In this document: in pieces, positions 1-6,530 of the stretch
How positions within the stretch are numbered: the stretch's first letter is position 1
Layout of the letters: every line of letters starts with the position of its first letter
Assembly: GCA_902495835.1 (NCBI GenBank)
Contig: CABUYS010000060.1
Coordinates: 1 to 8,161 of the forward strand
Direction of reading: 5' to 3'
Length of the DNA stretch: 8,161 bases
Source of the DNA: an uncultured Oscillospiraceae bacterium
Lineage (GTDB): Bacteria > Bacillota > Clostridia > Oscillospirales > Acutalibacteraceae
Program-made: the position numbers and the translations under genes
The notes under the pieces: model-generated
Told to the model about the DNA's origin: nothing
Seen by the model: the letters and a program-made list of their open reading frames with translations, nothing else
Database searches by the model: none

Positions 1-2
1 CG

Positions 3-230
3 GTAACGTACATTTTAAAGTACATAGAAAAGTCGGGTGAAAAGATTATATATTCACGGGATCTGCCGCAATTTTTTATCGGCGATATTATGGAAAACGA
101 TATAGCAAGCCCGATAGGAATAGAGGATCAGAAAATGCTTTTATACGACGATTTCGATTTATACTCGGAGGGCGAATATATCGGCAAGCCTACGCCCGAA
201 AATATTAAACTTATGCCGAAATGCAATTAA
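3..230 (+). CDS. C-terminal end of a probable rolling-circle replication initiator (partial, 5' end outside window)
   Basis: The frame beginning at base 3 is open from the window edge to TAA at 228-230 and gives 75 residues. It contains the segment YILKYIEKSGEKIIYSR, a DLPQFF-GDIMENDIA stretch, the block LLYDDFDL and a C-terminus ending LMPKCN. From memory, this matches the C-terminal end of small replication proteins (ORF2/G2P-like rolling-circle Rep) carried by mobile elements in gut Clostridia. The catalytic HUH and tyrosine motifs would lie upstream and cannot be seen, so the assignment rests on tail resemblance only. Such a protein would nick one strand at an origin to start rolling-circle replication. 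The next gene starts 240 bases downstream behind its own promoter, so the two are probably not co-transcribed. The reading frame itself is convincing; the function is a moderate inference. Confidence 0.5.
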   Translation, partial: VTYILKYIEKSGEKIIYSRDLPQFFIGDIMENDIASPIGIEDQKMLLYDDFDLYSEGEYIGKPTPENIKLMPKCN

Positions 231-235
231 AAAAA

Positions 236-280
236 GTCGAATAATAGGCAAAAAATATTTGCCTTGGATAAATAGTCGAC
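236..280. repeat. Nested inverted repeats downstream of the Rep-like gene
   Basis: An inner stem AGGCAAA (246-252) / TTTGCCT (258-264) with a 5-base loop AAATA sits between outer arms GTCGA (236-240) and TCGAC (276-280). It starts six bases after the stop of the Rep-like gene. It could be a weak terminator, although no clean T-run follows it, or part of a replication or recombination site of the element. The repeats are plain in the sequence; the role is unknown. Confidence 0.45.
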
Positions 281-307
281 GAATTTTTATGTAGGATATT
301 AAAACAG

Positions 308-336
308 TTGAATAAAAATAAGTTGTATGTTATAAT
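308..336 (+). promoter_or_regulatory. Sigma-70/SigA-type promoter for the lipoprotein-GLUG operon
   Basis: TTGAAT at 308-313 and a perfect TATAAT at 331-336 are separated by exactly 17 bases, an almost ideal vegetative promoter. Transcription should start near 343, leaving a leader of about 130 nt before the ATG at 471. This is the best promoter in the window and makes the operon at 471-4448 independent of the upstream Rep-like gene. Confidence 0.75.
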
Positions 337-387
337 AAAATCATCAAGACTTCGTCAAAGAAATAATGGCTCGTGATTGTGTCATTG

Positions 388-399
388 GGCATATATGCC
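388..399. promoter_or_regulatory. 12-bp palindrome GGCATATATGCC in the operon leader
   Basis: This perfect dyad lies about 45 bases downstream of the predicted transcription start and about 70 bases before the lipoprotein start codon. Its position suits a roadblock-type operator or a small leader hairpin, but no regulator for it is visible in the window. It could also be a chance palindrome. The rest of the leader (343-457) shows no recognisable riboswitch or ORF with a good ribosome binding site. Confidence 0.3.
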
Positions 400-470
400 G
401 ATAACATTTGGCACTAAGTTGATTTGAGAATAGTAGTAAATAAAACATTATTTTAATAGGAGAAAATATT

Positions 471-929
471 ATGAGATACAAAAAGCTTTTGACAACAATC
501 ATCACATTTATTTTTCTGCTTAGTATAAGCTTGGTTTTTGTTGGTTGTAATGATGACGGAACTAATAAGGACGGGAAATATGAAGTTACGATTCGTATCG
601 CTTGTGATGATGGTGAAACATGGGTTTTCACCCCTGATACGGATGAAATACAAATAGAACGTGATTATGATGGCCGAGAACATAAATATTATATTGACGC
701 GTATCAAATTCCTGAAAAACCTGGGTGGGAAGATAAATGGATATCTCCAGATGGCGAAGGAGCTAATGTTTTTCAGATTAGTATTTTATATGTTGATAAC
801 GAGGGAAACTATAATACACAATTAAAAAGAGTGTGTGATTCTGGAAAGTATATAATTACTGTTGATGCGTCAAAAACGTCCACTTTATGGAAATTTCGCG
901 AAGTTTATTTATATGTAACTGTGAAATAA
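471..929 (+). CDS. Small secreted lipoprotein of unknown function
   Basis: This 152-residue protein starts at an ATG preceded by AGGAG (458-462) with 8-base spacing. The N-terminus is a classic export signal: positively charged MRYKK, a hydrophobic core at residues 6-24, then VFVGC with a candidate lipidation cysteine at residue 26. Phe at -3 is less usual than Leu/Val, but Gly at -1 fits. The mature part is acidic and hydrophilic, with alternating beta-type segments (KYEVTIRIA, KYIITVDAS, REVYLYVTVK), suggesting a single small beta-sandwich domain displayed outside the membrane. I do not recognise the family. The stop codon is embedded in the ribosome binding site of the next gene 12 bases on, so the two are almost certainly co-transcribed and probably translationally coupled. 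A surface partner of the large protein downstream is a reasonable inference. Confidence 0.85.
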   Translation: MRYKKLLTTIITFIFLLSISLVFVGCNDDGTNKDGKYEVTIRIACDDGETWVFTPDTDEIQIERDYDGREHKYYIDAYQIPEKPGWEDKWISPDGEGANVFQISILYVDNEGNYNTQLKRVCDSGKYIITVDASKTSTLWKFREVYLYVTVK

Positions 930-941
930 GGAGAAATATAA

Positions 942-3900
942 ATGAAGAAAAATAAAAAATTATTTTCTATTATTTTAGGTACTGTGATGGCTGGAAGCGT
1001 TGTAGGTATAGGAAATATTACAAAAAATGCTTCTGCGGAAAAAGCTGGTGTGGTTTTATCTGCAGAAGATTATACCTCAAGTGATAATTTGCTTCAAGCT
1101 AATGGTATCCCATCAGGTAAAAAAATTCAAGCTTTTTCTGATGAAGTCAAAAATGCTCTTGCAGGAGCGGACTGTTCGGAAATTACGCAGGTAGTTCCTC
1201 GTCAATATATGGAAGCAACGGAAACGAATGCGATATATCAATATAACGGCAAAGAATATGGCTTTTATATGGTCAAAGAAGGAGATTATTTTGATCTTTT
1301 ATTAATAGACTTCGTTTATGAGTTTAATGATGAAAACGATCATAATAATGAATATAAAATCCGTATAGAACCGTTGTTACAACAGTCATTTTTACGACAA
1401 AGTACCAGCGACGGATACATTTGGACAAAATATTGTAGCGATACAAGGTATACATATTATGTCGCTAATCCACGGTTTGCGACAGGGCTTTTGAACGAAA
1501 ATGACTTAAATTATGGGGATGGTGATTATAGTAAAAAGGATGATAATGGACTTATTATTCAACAAACACGGCTGAATTATGGGAAAATCAGCTATAAAAC
1601 CGAAAAAGATTATCTGGCATTAAAGGCAGAATTTTTGGGTACTAAGGCTTTGGATTGTGTTGTCGATTCTTTTGTGGATTTCTTAGATCTTTACACATTT
1701 GGGATAGCGGGGAAAATTAAAGATTTGTGGGATGATGCAATGGATGTTGTAGAGCATGAAATCGATATGTACGAACAAGGTAAAGAAGTTACAATTTTGG
1801 CGGATAATGAAAAAAATATTTTTACGAACTTATCGAGGCAAGATCAATATGATAATCCTTCTATTAAGGGATATTCTCGTGCCGCTTACTTTATGCCAAA
1901 TGAGGATGAAGAACTTATCTTGTCGGAGGCGGATGATTCATATGCAGAGTTTATTGTTGTGTTAAATGACACAAATCAAAGTAGCCGATTAGTTCAAATT
2001 TGTGATTTTGAAATTGTAAGACGACAAGGAGATTGGTCTTCGATGCAATACGTTGATGGACCAAATGTAGATGATGTAGATAATGCGTTTACGTTTTATA
2101 AAGAAAGGCATTTATTTGAAAAAACTTTTTCAATGGATAAAAATATCATGCCATACTATTTGCTTGCAAATGGACGGAAAACGTTTAAATTTATTCCAAA
2201 ATATAGTGGGAGATACAATATTAAAAGTAATAATAGTCTTGTGAATATAATCATTGATAATGTATTATATGGGAATGCTATTATGGAGATGGAATTGGTG
2301 GAAGGCAGAACTTATAATATTGCTTTTACATCAATCCAAAAAGCGATTGGCATTGGCGATATTGAGGTCAGTACCTCAAACGATGGTGTTTTAATAGATG
2401 CAGGGAAGAATTTTGTGAAAAAATTTATTCCTGCAAGCACGGGGGTATATGCTATTACAGCACAAGGCGCAAAAATTACTGTTTGCACAGATATTTTTGG
2501 GAGTAATACATTAACGGCGGAGGAAAATAATGGAGAACTACTAGTCTTCTTACAAGTGGGGGTGGATTATTATTTTGTTATTAGGAATATATCCACCGAG
2601 TCTATTACAACGGAAATTTTGGTAACAAATGCTGAATTAATCTCTCTAAAGAACAATGAGATAAGTATGCTTTCTTGTAAAGCGAATGTATCCACGTATT
2701 GTCAGTTTGATGTTGTAGAAGAAGGAAAATATGACTTTGTATTTTATGGAGATAATGCATATAGCGTGAGATTTATTATAGCATCTACTAATGGGCAAGA
2801 AATTGCATTTGATAGAGGAACGGGCGATGATTGTACTCTTTTAACAACGGAAACTTTAAGTACAGGTGTGTATTATATACATATAAAAAGTACAGCTGAT
2901 ATAGAGATAAGTTGTATAGTGAATCATAATTCGACAAGTTATGCTTGGAAAATTAATGGTATAACATATACAGGTGGAGGCCTTCGTAGAGGAGCGACTT
3001 ATAAAATCGAGTTAGTGAATGAATATGGGGATGTGTTAAAGGATAGGATTTTTATGATTGAGCAAACATATTCCCAATTTGCGGTATTAGAAAAAACTGA
3101 TACGGGATATACGCTAAAGATTAATGACGATGCAAAAATTTTTAACGACAATTTAACGTATTACTGTACTATATACGTTAAAGATAATCAAAATATCAAT
3201 ATATCCTTTCCTGTCATTTTTCAATACGATAATTTAAATTTAGTAGGTGTTTCCTTAGACGAGTTTGATGAAATCCCTAAAATTAAATTTAATGATCCGA
3301 CAAACGGTAGTGAAACAGCAAAACTATACTGTACTTATAATTTTGATGGCGGGGCGACTATAGAATATTGTATTGATATAGGGATGTCGTCGGATTACAA
3401 TATGACAAAGATTAAGAATTTCAATCAAACGTATTTTAATATTATGGATTTTACGATTGAATATATTGAAATTTATCAATCAAATACAATAATTGGAAAA
3501 GTTTATAACAGGGCATTATCTAAATATTCTGGAAAAATTAATAACACATACATTGAAGTTATAGATATAGGAATTCATTTTGAAAGCGGAATAGGTAGTA
3601 CTGCAGATCCGTTTATAATTAATAATTATTTGCAATTTGAACATATTGATTATGCTATAAAAAATGGCGAATTAAATTATAGTTTTTTAATCAAAAGAGC
3701 GCATTTTTGGGGCGCGCATACTATTCCAATGTTCGATTGTACTCTAAATGGTACTTTTGATGGAAATAATTATAGAATTACACAAGATTCGCACGATGTA
3801 TTAAAGACGGGAGACAAAGCGCTTTTTCAAACAATTGGCAATACAGGCATTGTTCAAAATTTAATATTGACGACGTCGTATAGTAAGGGGGTGGGGACTA

Positions 3901-4448
3901 ATAATTCAATTGCTGTAGTGGCGATAGAGAACTATGGCGAAATCAAGGACTCCAAGTTTATAGCATATTTTGATTCAAGCGAAACGGGTATGTATGTAGG
4001 AGGTGTTGTTGCGAAAAATTACGGGCGTATAATTAATTGTGAAGTTGATGGTGTTATTGAAGGCGGTAAATATTTTGGCGGAATTGCAGGGTATAATACC
4101 CAAACAATTTCTTTATGCAAATTTAGCGGATCTATGTTTTATATGAACCGTCATAGTGATAATGACTATATTGGTGGCATAGTAGGATATTTTGAAAAAG
4201 GGCTTGTATCTAATTGTAGTTTTAGCGGATCAATTAAAATTATTGAAAAAGATTGGGAAAGTCGTTCGTATCAACCCTATGTAGCGGGTATTGCTGGATG
4301 GAAAGGAACAAATGGCTTTTTGACTGCGAATAGTTATCCGGGGACGGTTGATGTAACAAATCTTAATCCTGATGTTTCTTGGTGGGCTTGGTTTAAGACA
4401 CATCATTTTAATCAACAAGGTAATGTAAGTGAACTTGCAAATTTTTAA
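942..4448 (+). CDS. Large secreted protein with PPC-like repeats and C-terminal GLUG repeat domain (putative surface adhesin)
   Basis: This 1168-residue protein has AAGGAG (928-933) overlapping the previous stop. Residues 1-32 are a signal peptide: KKNKK, a hydrophobic core, and a likely cleavage after NASA. Residues 33-390 are an unrecognised N-terminal region with helical (about 230-280) and beta parts. Three similar beta-sandwich-like units follow at about 397-477, 488-563 and 577-661, each with a pattern like F-I/V-P/E-x-x-G-x-Y-x-I/F, resembling bacterial pre-peptidase C-terminal (PPC) domains. Residues 665-875 look like further beta domains. From 883, GIGSTADPFIINN is the entry motif typical of GLUG-repeat proteins. 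Near-repeats (GGVVAKNYGRIINCEVDG, GGIAGYN, GGIVGYFEKGLVSNCSFSG, AGIAGWKG) occupy about 1018-1140 and should form a beta-helix. No LPXTG motif, surface-layer homology domain or C-terminal membrane span is visible, so it is probably released or held non-covalently. Adhesion or surface interaction is inferred from the architecture. Confidence 0.85.
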   Translation: MKKNKKLFSIILGTVMAGSVVGIGNITKNASAEKAGVVLSAEDYTSSDNLLQANGIPSGKKIQAFSDEVKNALAGADCSEITQVVPRQYMEATETNAIYQYNGKEYGFYMVKEGDYFDLLLIDFVYEFNDENDHNNEYKIRIEPLLQQSFLRQSTSDGYIWTKYCSDTRYTYYVANPRFATGLLNENDLNYGDGDYSKKDDNGLIIQQTRLNYGKISYKTEKDYLALKAEFLGTKALDCVVDSFVDFLDLYTFGIAGKIKDLWDDAMDVVEHEIDMYEQGKEVTILADNEKNIFTNLSRQDQYDNPSIKGYSRAAYFMPNEDEELILSEADDSYAEFIVVLNDTNQSSRLVQICDFEIVRRQGDWSSMQYVDGPNVDDVDNAFTFYKERHLFEKTFSMDKNIMPYYLLANGRKTFKFIPKYSGRYNIKSNNSLVNIIIDNVLYGNAIMEMELVEGRTYNIAFTSIQKAIGIGDIEVSTSNDGVLIDAGKNFVKKFIPASTGVYAITAQGAKITVCTDIFGSNTLTAEENNGELLVFLQVGVDYYFVIRNISTESITTEILVTNAELISLKNNEISMLSCKANVSTYCQFDVVEEGKYDFVFYGDNAYSVRFIIASTNGQEIAFDRGTGDDCTLLTTETLSTGVYYIHIKSTADIEISCIVNHNSTSYAWKINGITYTGGGLRRGATYKIELVNEYGDVLKDRIFMIEQTYSQFAVLEKTDTGYTLKINDDAKIFNDNLTYYCTIYVKDNQNINISFPVIFQYDNLNLVGVSLDEFDEIPKIKFNDPTNGSETAKLYCTYNFDGGATIEYCIDIGMSSDYNMTKIKNFNQTYFNIMDFTIEYIEIYQSNTIIGKVYNRALSKYSGKINNTYIEVIDIGIHFESGIGSTADPFIINNYLQFEHIDYAIKNGELNYSFLIKRAHFWGAHTIPMFDCTLNGTFDGNNYRITQDSHDVLKTGDKALFQTIGNTGIVQNLILTTSYSKGVGTNNSIAVVAIENYGEIKDSKFIAYFDSSETGMYVGGVVAKNYGRIINCEVDGVIEGGKYFGGIAGYNTQTISLCKFSGSMFYMNRHSDNDYIGGIVGYFEKGLVSNCSFSGSIKIIEKDWESRSYQPYVAGIAGWKGTNGFLTANSYPGTVDVTNLNPDVSWWAWFKTHHFNQQGNVSELANF

Positions 4449-4458
4449 ATGTTAGAAC

Positions 4459-4486
4459 GGACAGCGGCAGTTTATTGCCGCTGTCC
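4459..4486 (+). terminator. Intrinsic terminator of the lipoprotein-GLUG operon
   Basis: A perfect 11-bp stem, GGACAGCGGCA (4459-4469) with TGCCGCTGTCC (4476-4486), closes a 6-base loop and begins 10 bases after the TAA at 4446-4448. The tail CATAACTTTTACTTT is only moderately T-rich. The stem strength and position make this a confident transcription end point. Confidence 0.8.
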
Positions 4487-4598
4487 CATAACTTTTACTT
4501 TAAAAATATCAAAATAAACAGCACGTATTTACATTATAACAGGTGCTAAATAATTTTTATTTAGTATAATAAATTTACAATCATTTTCTAGACGTTAA

Positions 4599-4878
4599 TT
4601 TACCGAAGTTTGTGAAAATTTAATAAAAAGTGTAGCGATGCAAACAATATGAATTGCAGGCTTTTTTAGATAAATAGCACAAATTACGGACAAAAGTCCG
4701 TTCGGAGCAATTATTTCGCCTCCGATGTATGACGAAAAGAAAATAGAGATTGTTTAAAAATATAAAGAACTTTTGATAAACAATAAGGGAAAAGCGCATA
4801 ATTTTATTTTAAAATTTGTATATCATTATGAGCAGGACGATATAGCGTGAGGGTACATTTGAAAAAGGTCCCGTATAA
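4599..4878 (+). pseudogene. Decayed remnant of a small gene, family not recognised
   Basis: One frame here reads like real protein but is broken. It gives FTEVCENLIKSVAMQT, then a TGA at 4650, IAGFFR, a TAA at 4671, then IAQITDKSPFGAI and ISPPMYDEKKIEIV. A TAA at 4755 follows, then KYKELLINNKGKAHNFI and LKFVYHYEQDDIA before TGA at 4848. A +1 shift continues as REGTFEKGPV to a stop at 4876-4878, only 8 bases before a good intrinsic terminator. The terminator placement and the charged, protein-like composition argue for a former gene of roughly 80-95 codons. An ATG at 4638 lies in the frame but has no good ribosome binding site, and coding sense may extend upstream of 4599 past another stop at 4596. 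The segment 4686-4701 is also a short hairpin (ACGGAC-AAAA-GTCCGT). Function is unknown. Random AT-rich DNA is the alternative. Confidence 0.4.
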
Positions 4879-4886
4879 AGACTTTT

Positions 4887-4909
4887 GCCTCTCGTCAAAA
4901 ACGAGAGGC
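4887..4909 (+). terminator. Intrinsic terminator after the gene remnant
   Basis: A perfect 9-bp stem, GCCTCTCGT (4887-4895) with ACGAGAGGC (4901-4909), encloses loop CAAAA and is followed by TTAATTTTTTA. This is a textbook rho-independent terminator. It serves no intact gene, which supports the view that 4599-4878 was once expressed. It also insulates the downstream leader from read-through. Confidence 0.8.
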
Positions 4910-5020
4910 TTAATTTTTTATGAGAAAAAAATAATTCAAACATATTTTGAATGGAAATTAAAAATATATATTTTATTTCAGTGTAGAAAAATTTGATAGT
5001 TTTTTAACGGGGAAAAGAAG

Positions 5021-5026
5021 TATAAT
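5021..5026 (+). promoter_or_regulatory. Probable -10 element (TATAAT) for the ArpU-like gene
   Basis: A perfect TATAAT lies 105 bases before the start codon at 5131. The nearest -35 candidate, TTGATA at 4993-4998, is 22 bases away, which is too far, and nothing better sits at 17-18 bases. Either the promoter is weak, it is activator-dependent, or the -10 is fortuitous. If used, transcription would start near 5033, at the very beginning of the repeat-rich leader. Confidence 0.4.
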
Positions 5027-5029
5027 AGA

Positions 5030-5118
5030 GTAAACAGGAAAATATTTGGCAAAGGCGCGACTCTTGGACAAAGAGTCGCGCCTTTGGCTGTTTACAGGCA
5101 AAGGCGCGACTCTTTGTC
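5030..5118 (+). promoter_or_regulatory. Three-copy inverted/direct repeat leader able to form two alternative hairpins
   Basis: The element CAAAGGCGCGACTCTT occurs forward at 5050-5065, reversed at 5071-5086, and forward again at 5099-5114. Copies 1 and 2 form a perfect 16-bp stem with loop GGACA. Copies 2 and 3 form a perfect 20-bp stem (5067-5086 with 5099-5118) whose inner part, after a G-G mismatch, continues as CTGT-TT-ACAG. The two structures share copy 2 and exclude each other. An outer pair, GTAAACAG (5030-5037) and CTGTTTAC (5088-5095), encloses the first hairpin. The second hairpin ends just before the GGTGAGGGG ribosome binding region. The element is far richer in GC than the surrounding DNA. 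The pattern resembles an attenuation- or translation-control leader; a mobile palindromic repeat or a replication-origin hairpin is possible. The structure is read directly; the function is inferred. Confidence 0.6.
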
Positions 5119-5130
5119 GGGTGAGGGGAA

Positions 5131-5502
5131 ATGAAAAAGAATGCATTGCGGAAGTTTTTGGGGATATATCACCTCATACAAGATGATGTAAAAGAAGAAC
5201 GAACGGAAACTGTAATACAATTATACGGGCGAAAGAAAAAGATATGTATTCCCGAATGGTTTTTTAAAATAGAAGACGTTTTTCAACAGATATTATCGGT
5301 TGACGAAAACGAAATAGTAAAAGAAATCATAGAGAAGGTATACCGAAAAGGCGCGGATGATAAAGTTTTATTGTCCGGATTGCCTGTTACGGAAAGCGGA
5401 TATTACAGGTTAAAACGAAAACTGGAAGGGAAAATATACGAATTGTATATTGTGCGGGGCGATGTAACGCAGGATGAAATATTAAGCAATAAATTATTAT
5501 AA
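5131..5502 (+). CDS. Small probable helix-turn-helix regulator, ArpU-like
   Basis: This 123-residue protein starts at an ATG preceded by GGTGAGGGG (5120-5128), a strong but closely spaced ribosome binding site directly next to the folded leader. Residues 1-57 are mixed and basic. Residues 58-107 look helical, and the segment LLSGLPVTESGYYRLKRKLEG (split by my reading into a turn at about 82-88 and a recognition-type helix at 89-100) resembles the sigma-region-4-like HTH of phage ArpU-type transcription regulators. These often control late phage genes. No membrane span or signal is present, so it is cytoplasmic. The assignment is by motif appearance only; the protein is slightly shorter than the usual ArpU length as I recall it. 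The neighbouring holin-like gene makes a phage- or element-derived origin plausible. Confidence 0.75.
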   Translation: MKKNALRKFLGIYHLIQDDVKEERTETVIQLYGRKKKICIPEWFFKIEDVFQQILSVDENEIVKEIIEKVYRKGADDKVLLSGLPVTESGYYRLKRKLEGKIYELYIVRGDVTQDEILSNKLL

Positions 5503-5519
5503 GGAATTGAGAAATAAAT

Positions 5520-5609
5520 ATGCAAAAAGAGTTGGAAGAACAAATTAACGATGAGAAGAACGGAAATGAAATAAATTTTACAGGAGAAGTTAAAATGGAA
5601 GAAATTTAA
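5520..5609 (+). CDS. Possible 29-codon acidic ORF
   Basis: An ATG 17 bases after the previous stop opens a 29-residue frame, beginning MQKELEEQIN and ending GEVKMEEI. It is strongly charged, with no membrane or signal segment. Its ribosome binding site is poor: AAGGA at 5501-5505 is 14 bases away. Inside it, a much better AGGAGAAG (5582-5589) precedes an ATG at 5595 that codes for only MEEI before the stop. It may be a genuine small protein, or the start of a gene lost by deletion. No family is recognised. Confidence 0.3.
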   Translation: MQKELEEQINDEKNGNEINFTGEVKMEEI

Positions 5610-5715
5610 AAAAAGTACTTTAATATATAAGATTTACAAAGAAATTGTGAGTATCTCAATATAATCGAGAAAAAGTTGAATGATTGTTAACAATTAATAA
5701 AAGGAGCGTAGAAAA
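5610..5715 (+). promoter_or_regulatory. AT-rich spacer with possible promoter and 12-bp palindrome
   Basis: This spacer holds a TATAAT at 5660-5665, whose nearest -35-like TTTACA (5633-5638) is 21 bases upstream and so poorly spaced. It also holds the perfect dyad ATTGTTAACAAT at 5683-5694. The dyad ends six bases before the AAGGAG (5701-5706) of the 270-residue gene. Such a position fits an operator blocking the downstream operon, and the ArpU-like protein upstream is a candidate partner only by proximity. Confidence 0.35.
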
Positions 5716-6528
5716 ATGCAAGATTGGTTAAATAAAAAACAAAAGGAACACGTTGAAAAAAGCGTAAGTTTTTTTAATTCGTTAGATACAAAGCAGGTGG
5801 TGTATTTTTATGATATGTTTAGTGATAATAAACTAAAAAGCCATATAAATGCCCTTGAAAACGGGTGCGCTTATATCAGCTCGTCGGATGAATACAGTCC
5901 GTTTGATAGCGGCGATTATATTGTTTATTCATTCAAGGAAAATGGCATTCAGGTGCAGATAGCTTGGAGCAAGTTTTATAAAGAGATATATGTAAGCGGA
6001 TATGTTCCGGCGAAAAATGGGTGGTATGAATGGCATGAATACCATAGAGATCTTGAACCATTTACCAATAAAGTAATGCCGAAAATGAAAAAAAAGAAAA
6101 TTTCGTTCGAAGAAGCATTGCAAGAAGCAAAGGAAAGAGTTGCCGTTACAAACAATGGAAAGAGCAGTCAAAATGATGACTATAAGTTAAATCAGAATAG
6201 AAAGCTTCAAGAAGAAAGAGTTAATGTCGGGTTACCGATTCTTTTTGAAAGTGAAAACAGCCGCTCTGATTATAGAATAATTTCTATTCCATCCATACAC
6301 AGTCTACAAGCATTGAAAAATCGATTGTTAGCGATAAAGTCCTTTTTGAATTTTGATAGTGATTCTATAAACAAAATTTATATAGAAAGTGTAGGCGAAT
6401 CTATTGTAAAAAACTTTTCCGAGAAGCATGAAATTTCAACGTCCATGGAAGATTTTGTTTATTTCATTATGTATGATGGAGTAAATTTCATATATCTTGG
6501 TGATATGAAGAAAAAAGGGAGAATGTAA
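5716..6528 (+). CDS. Conserved-looking hypothetical cytoplasmic protein, unknown function
   Basis: This 270-residue protein has AAGGAG 9 bases before its ATG. I do not recognise the family. It appears to have two parts. Residues 1-118 form a compact, aromatic-rich N-terminal domain, with a helical start and then beta strands (GDYIVYSFKENGIQVQIAW, EIYVSGYVPAKNGWYEWHEY). Residues 119-180 are a lysine/glutamate-rich, probably helical or flexible linker. Residues 181-270 form an alpha/beta C-terminal domain ending FVYFIMYDGVNFIYLGDM. No signal peptide, membrane span or obvious catalytic motif is visible. The next gene begins 2 bases after its stop and draws its ribosome binding site from this gene's last codons, so the two are translationally coupled and probably act together. 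Confidence 0.8.
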   Translation: MQDWLNKKQKEHVEKSVSFFNSLDTKQVVYFYDMFSDNKLKSHINALENGCAYISSSDEYSPFDSGDYIVYSFKENGIQVQIAWSKFYKEIYVSGYVPAKNGWYEWHEYHRDLEPFTNKVMPKMKKKKISFEEALQEAKERVAVTNNGKSSQNDDYKLNQNRKLQEERVNVGLPILFESENSRSDYRIISIPSIHSLQALKNRLLAIKSFLNFDSDSINKIYIESVGESIVKNFSEKHEISTSMEDFVYFIMYDGVNFIYLGDMKKKGRM

Positions 6529-6530
6529 AA

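Noticed and set aside
344..707. Reverse-strand open frames overlapping the lipoprotein leader and gene
   Set aside because: They overlap a forward gene with a good ribosome binding site, signal peptide and promoter, overlap one another, and read as low-complexity antisense peptides.
1756..1965. Alternative-frame forward ORF inside the GLUG-protein gene
   Set aside because: It lies wholly within a continuous 1168-codon frame and has a cysteine-, methionine- and arginine-rich composition typical of shadow frames.
4230..4418. Reverse-strand ORF opposite the GLUG repeats
   Set aside because: It is antisense to clear repeat motifs and has no ribosome binding site or recognisable protein character.
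4993..5026. TTGATA and TATAAT as a standard promoter pair
   Set aside because: The spacing is 22 bases, well beyond the usual 16-19, so only the -10 is reported, with low confidence.
5050..5093. First leader hairpin as an ordinary intrinsic terminator
   Set aside because: The stem is strong, but it is followed by GGCTGTTTACAGG rather than a T-run, and a second overlapping stem competes with it.
5048..5118. CRISPR array or invertible promoter switch based on the three GC-rich repeats
   Set aside because: Only three copies in mixed orientation with spacers of 5 and 12 bases, no cas gene, and the DNA between inverted copies is too short to carry a promoter.
5929..6171. Reverse-strand ORF inside the 270-residue gene
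   Set aside because: Phe/His/Cys-rich antisense reading of a well-supported gene; no start signals.
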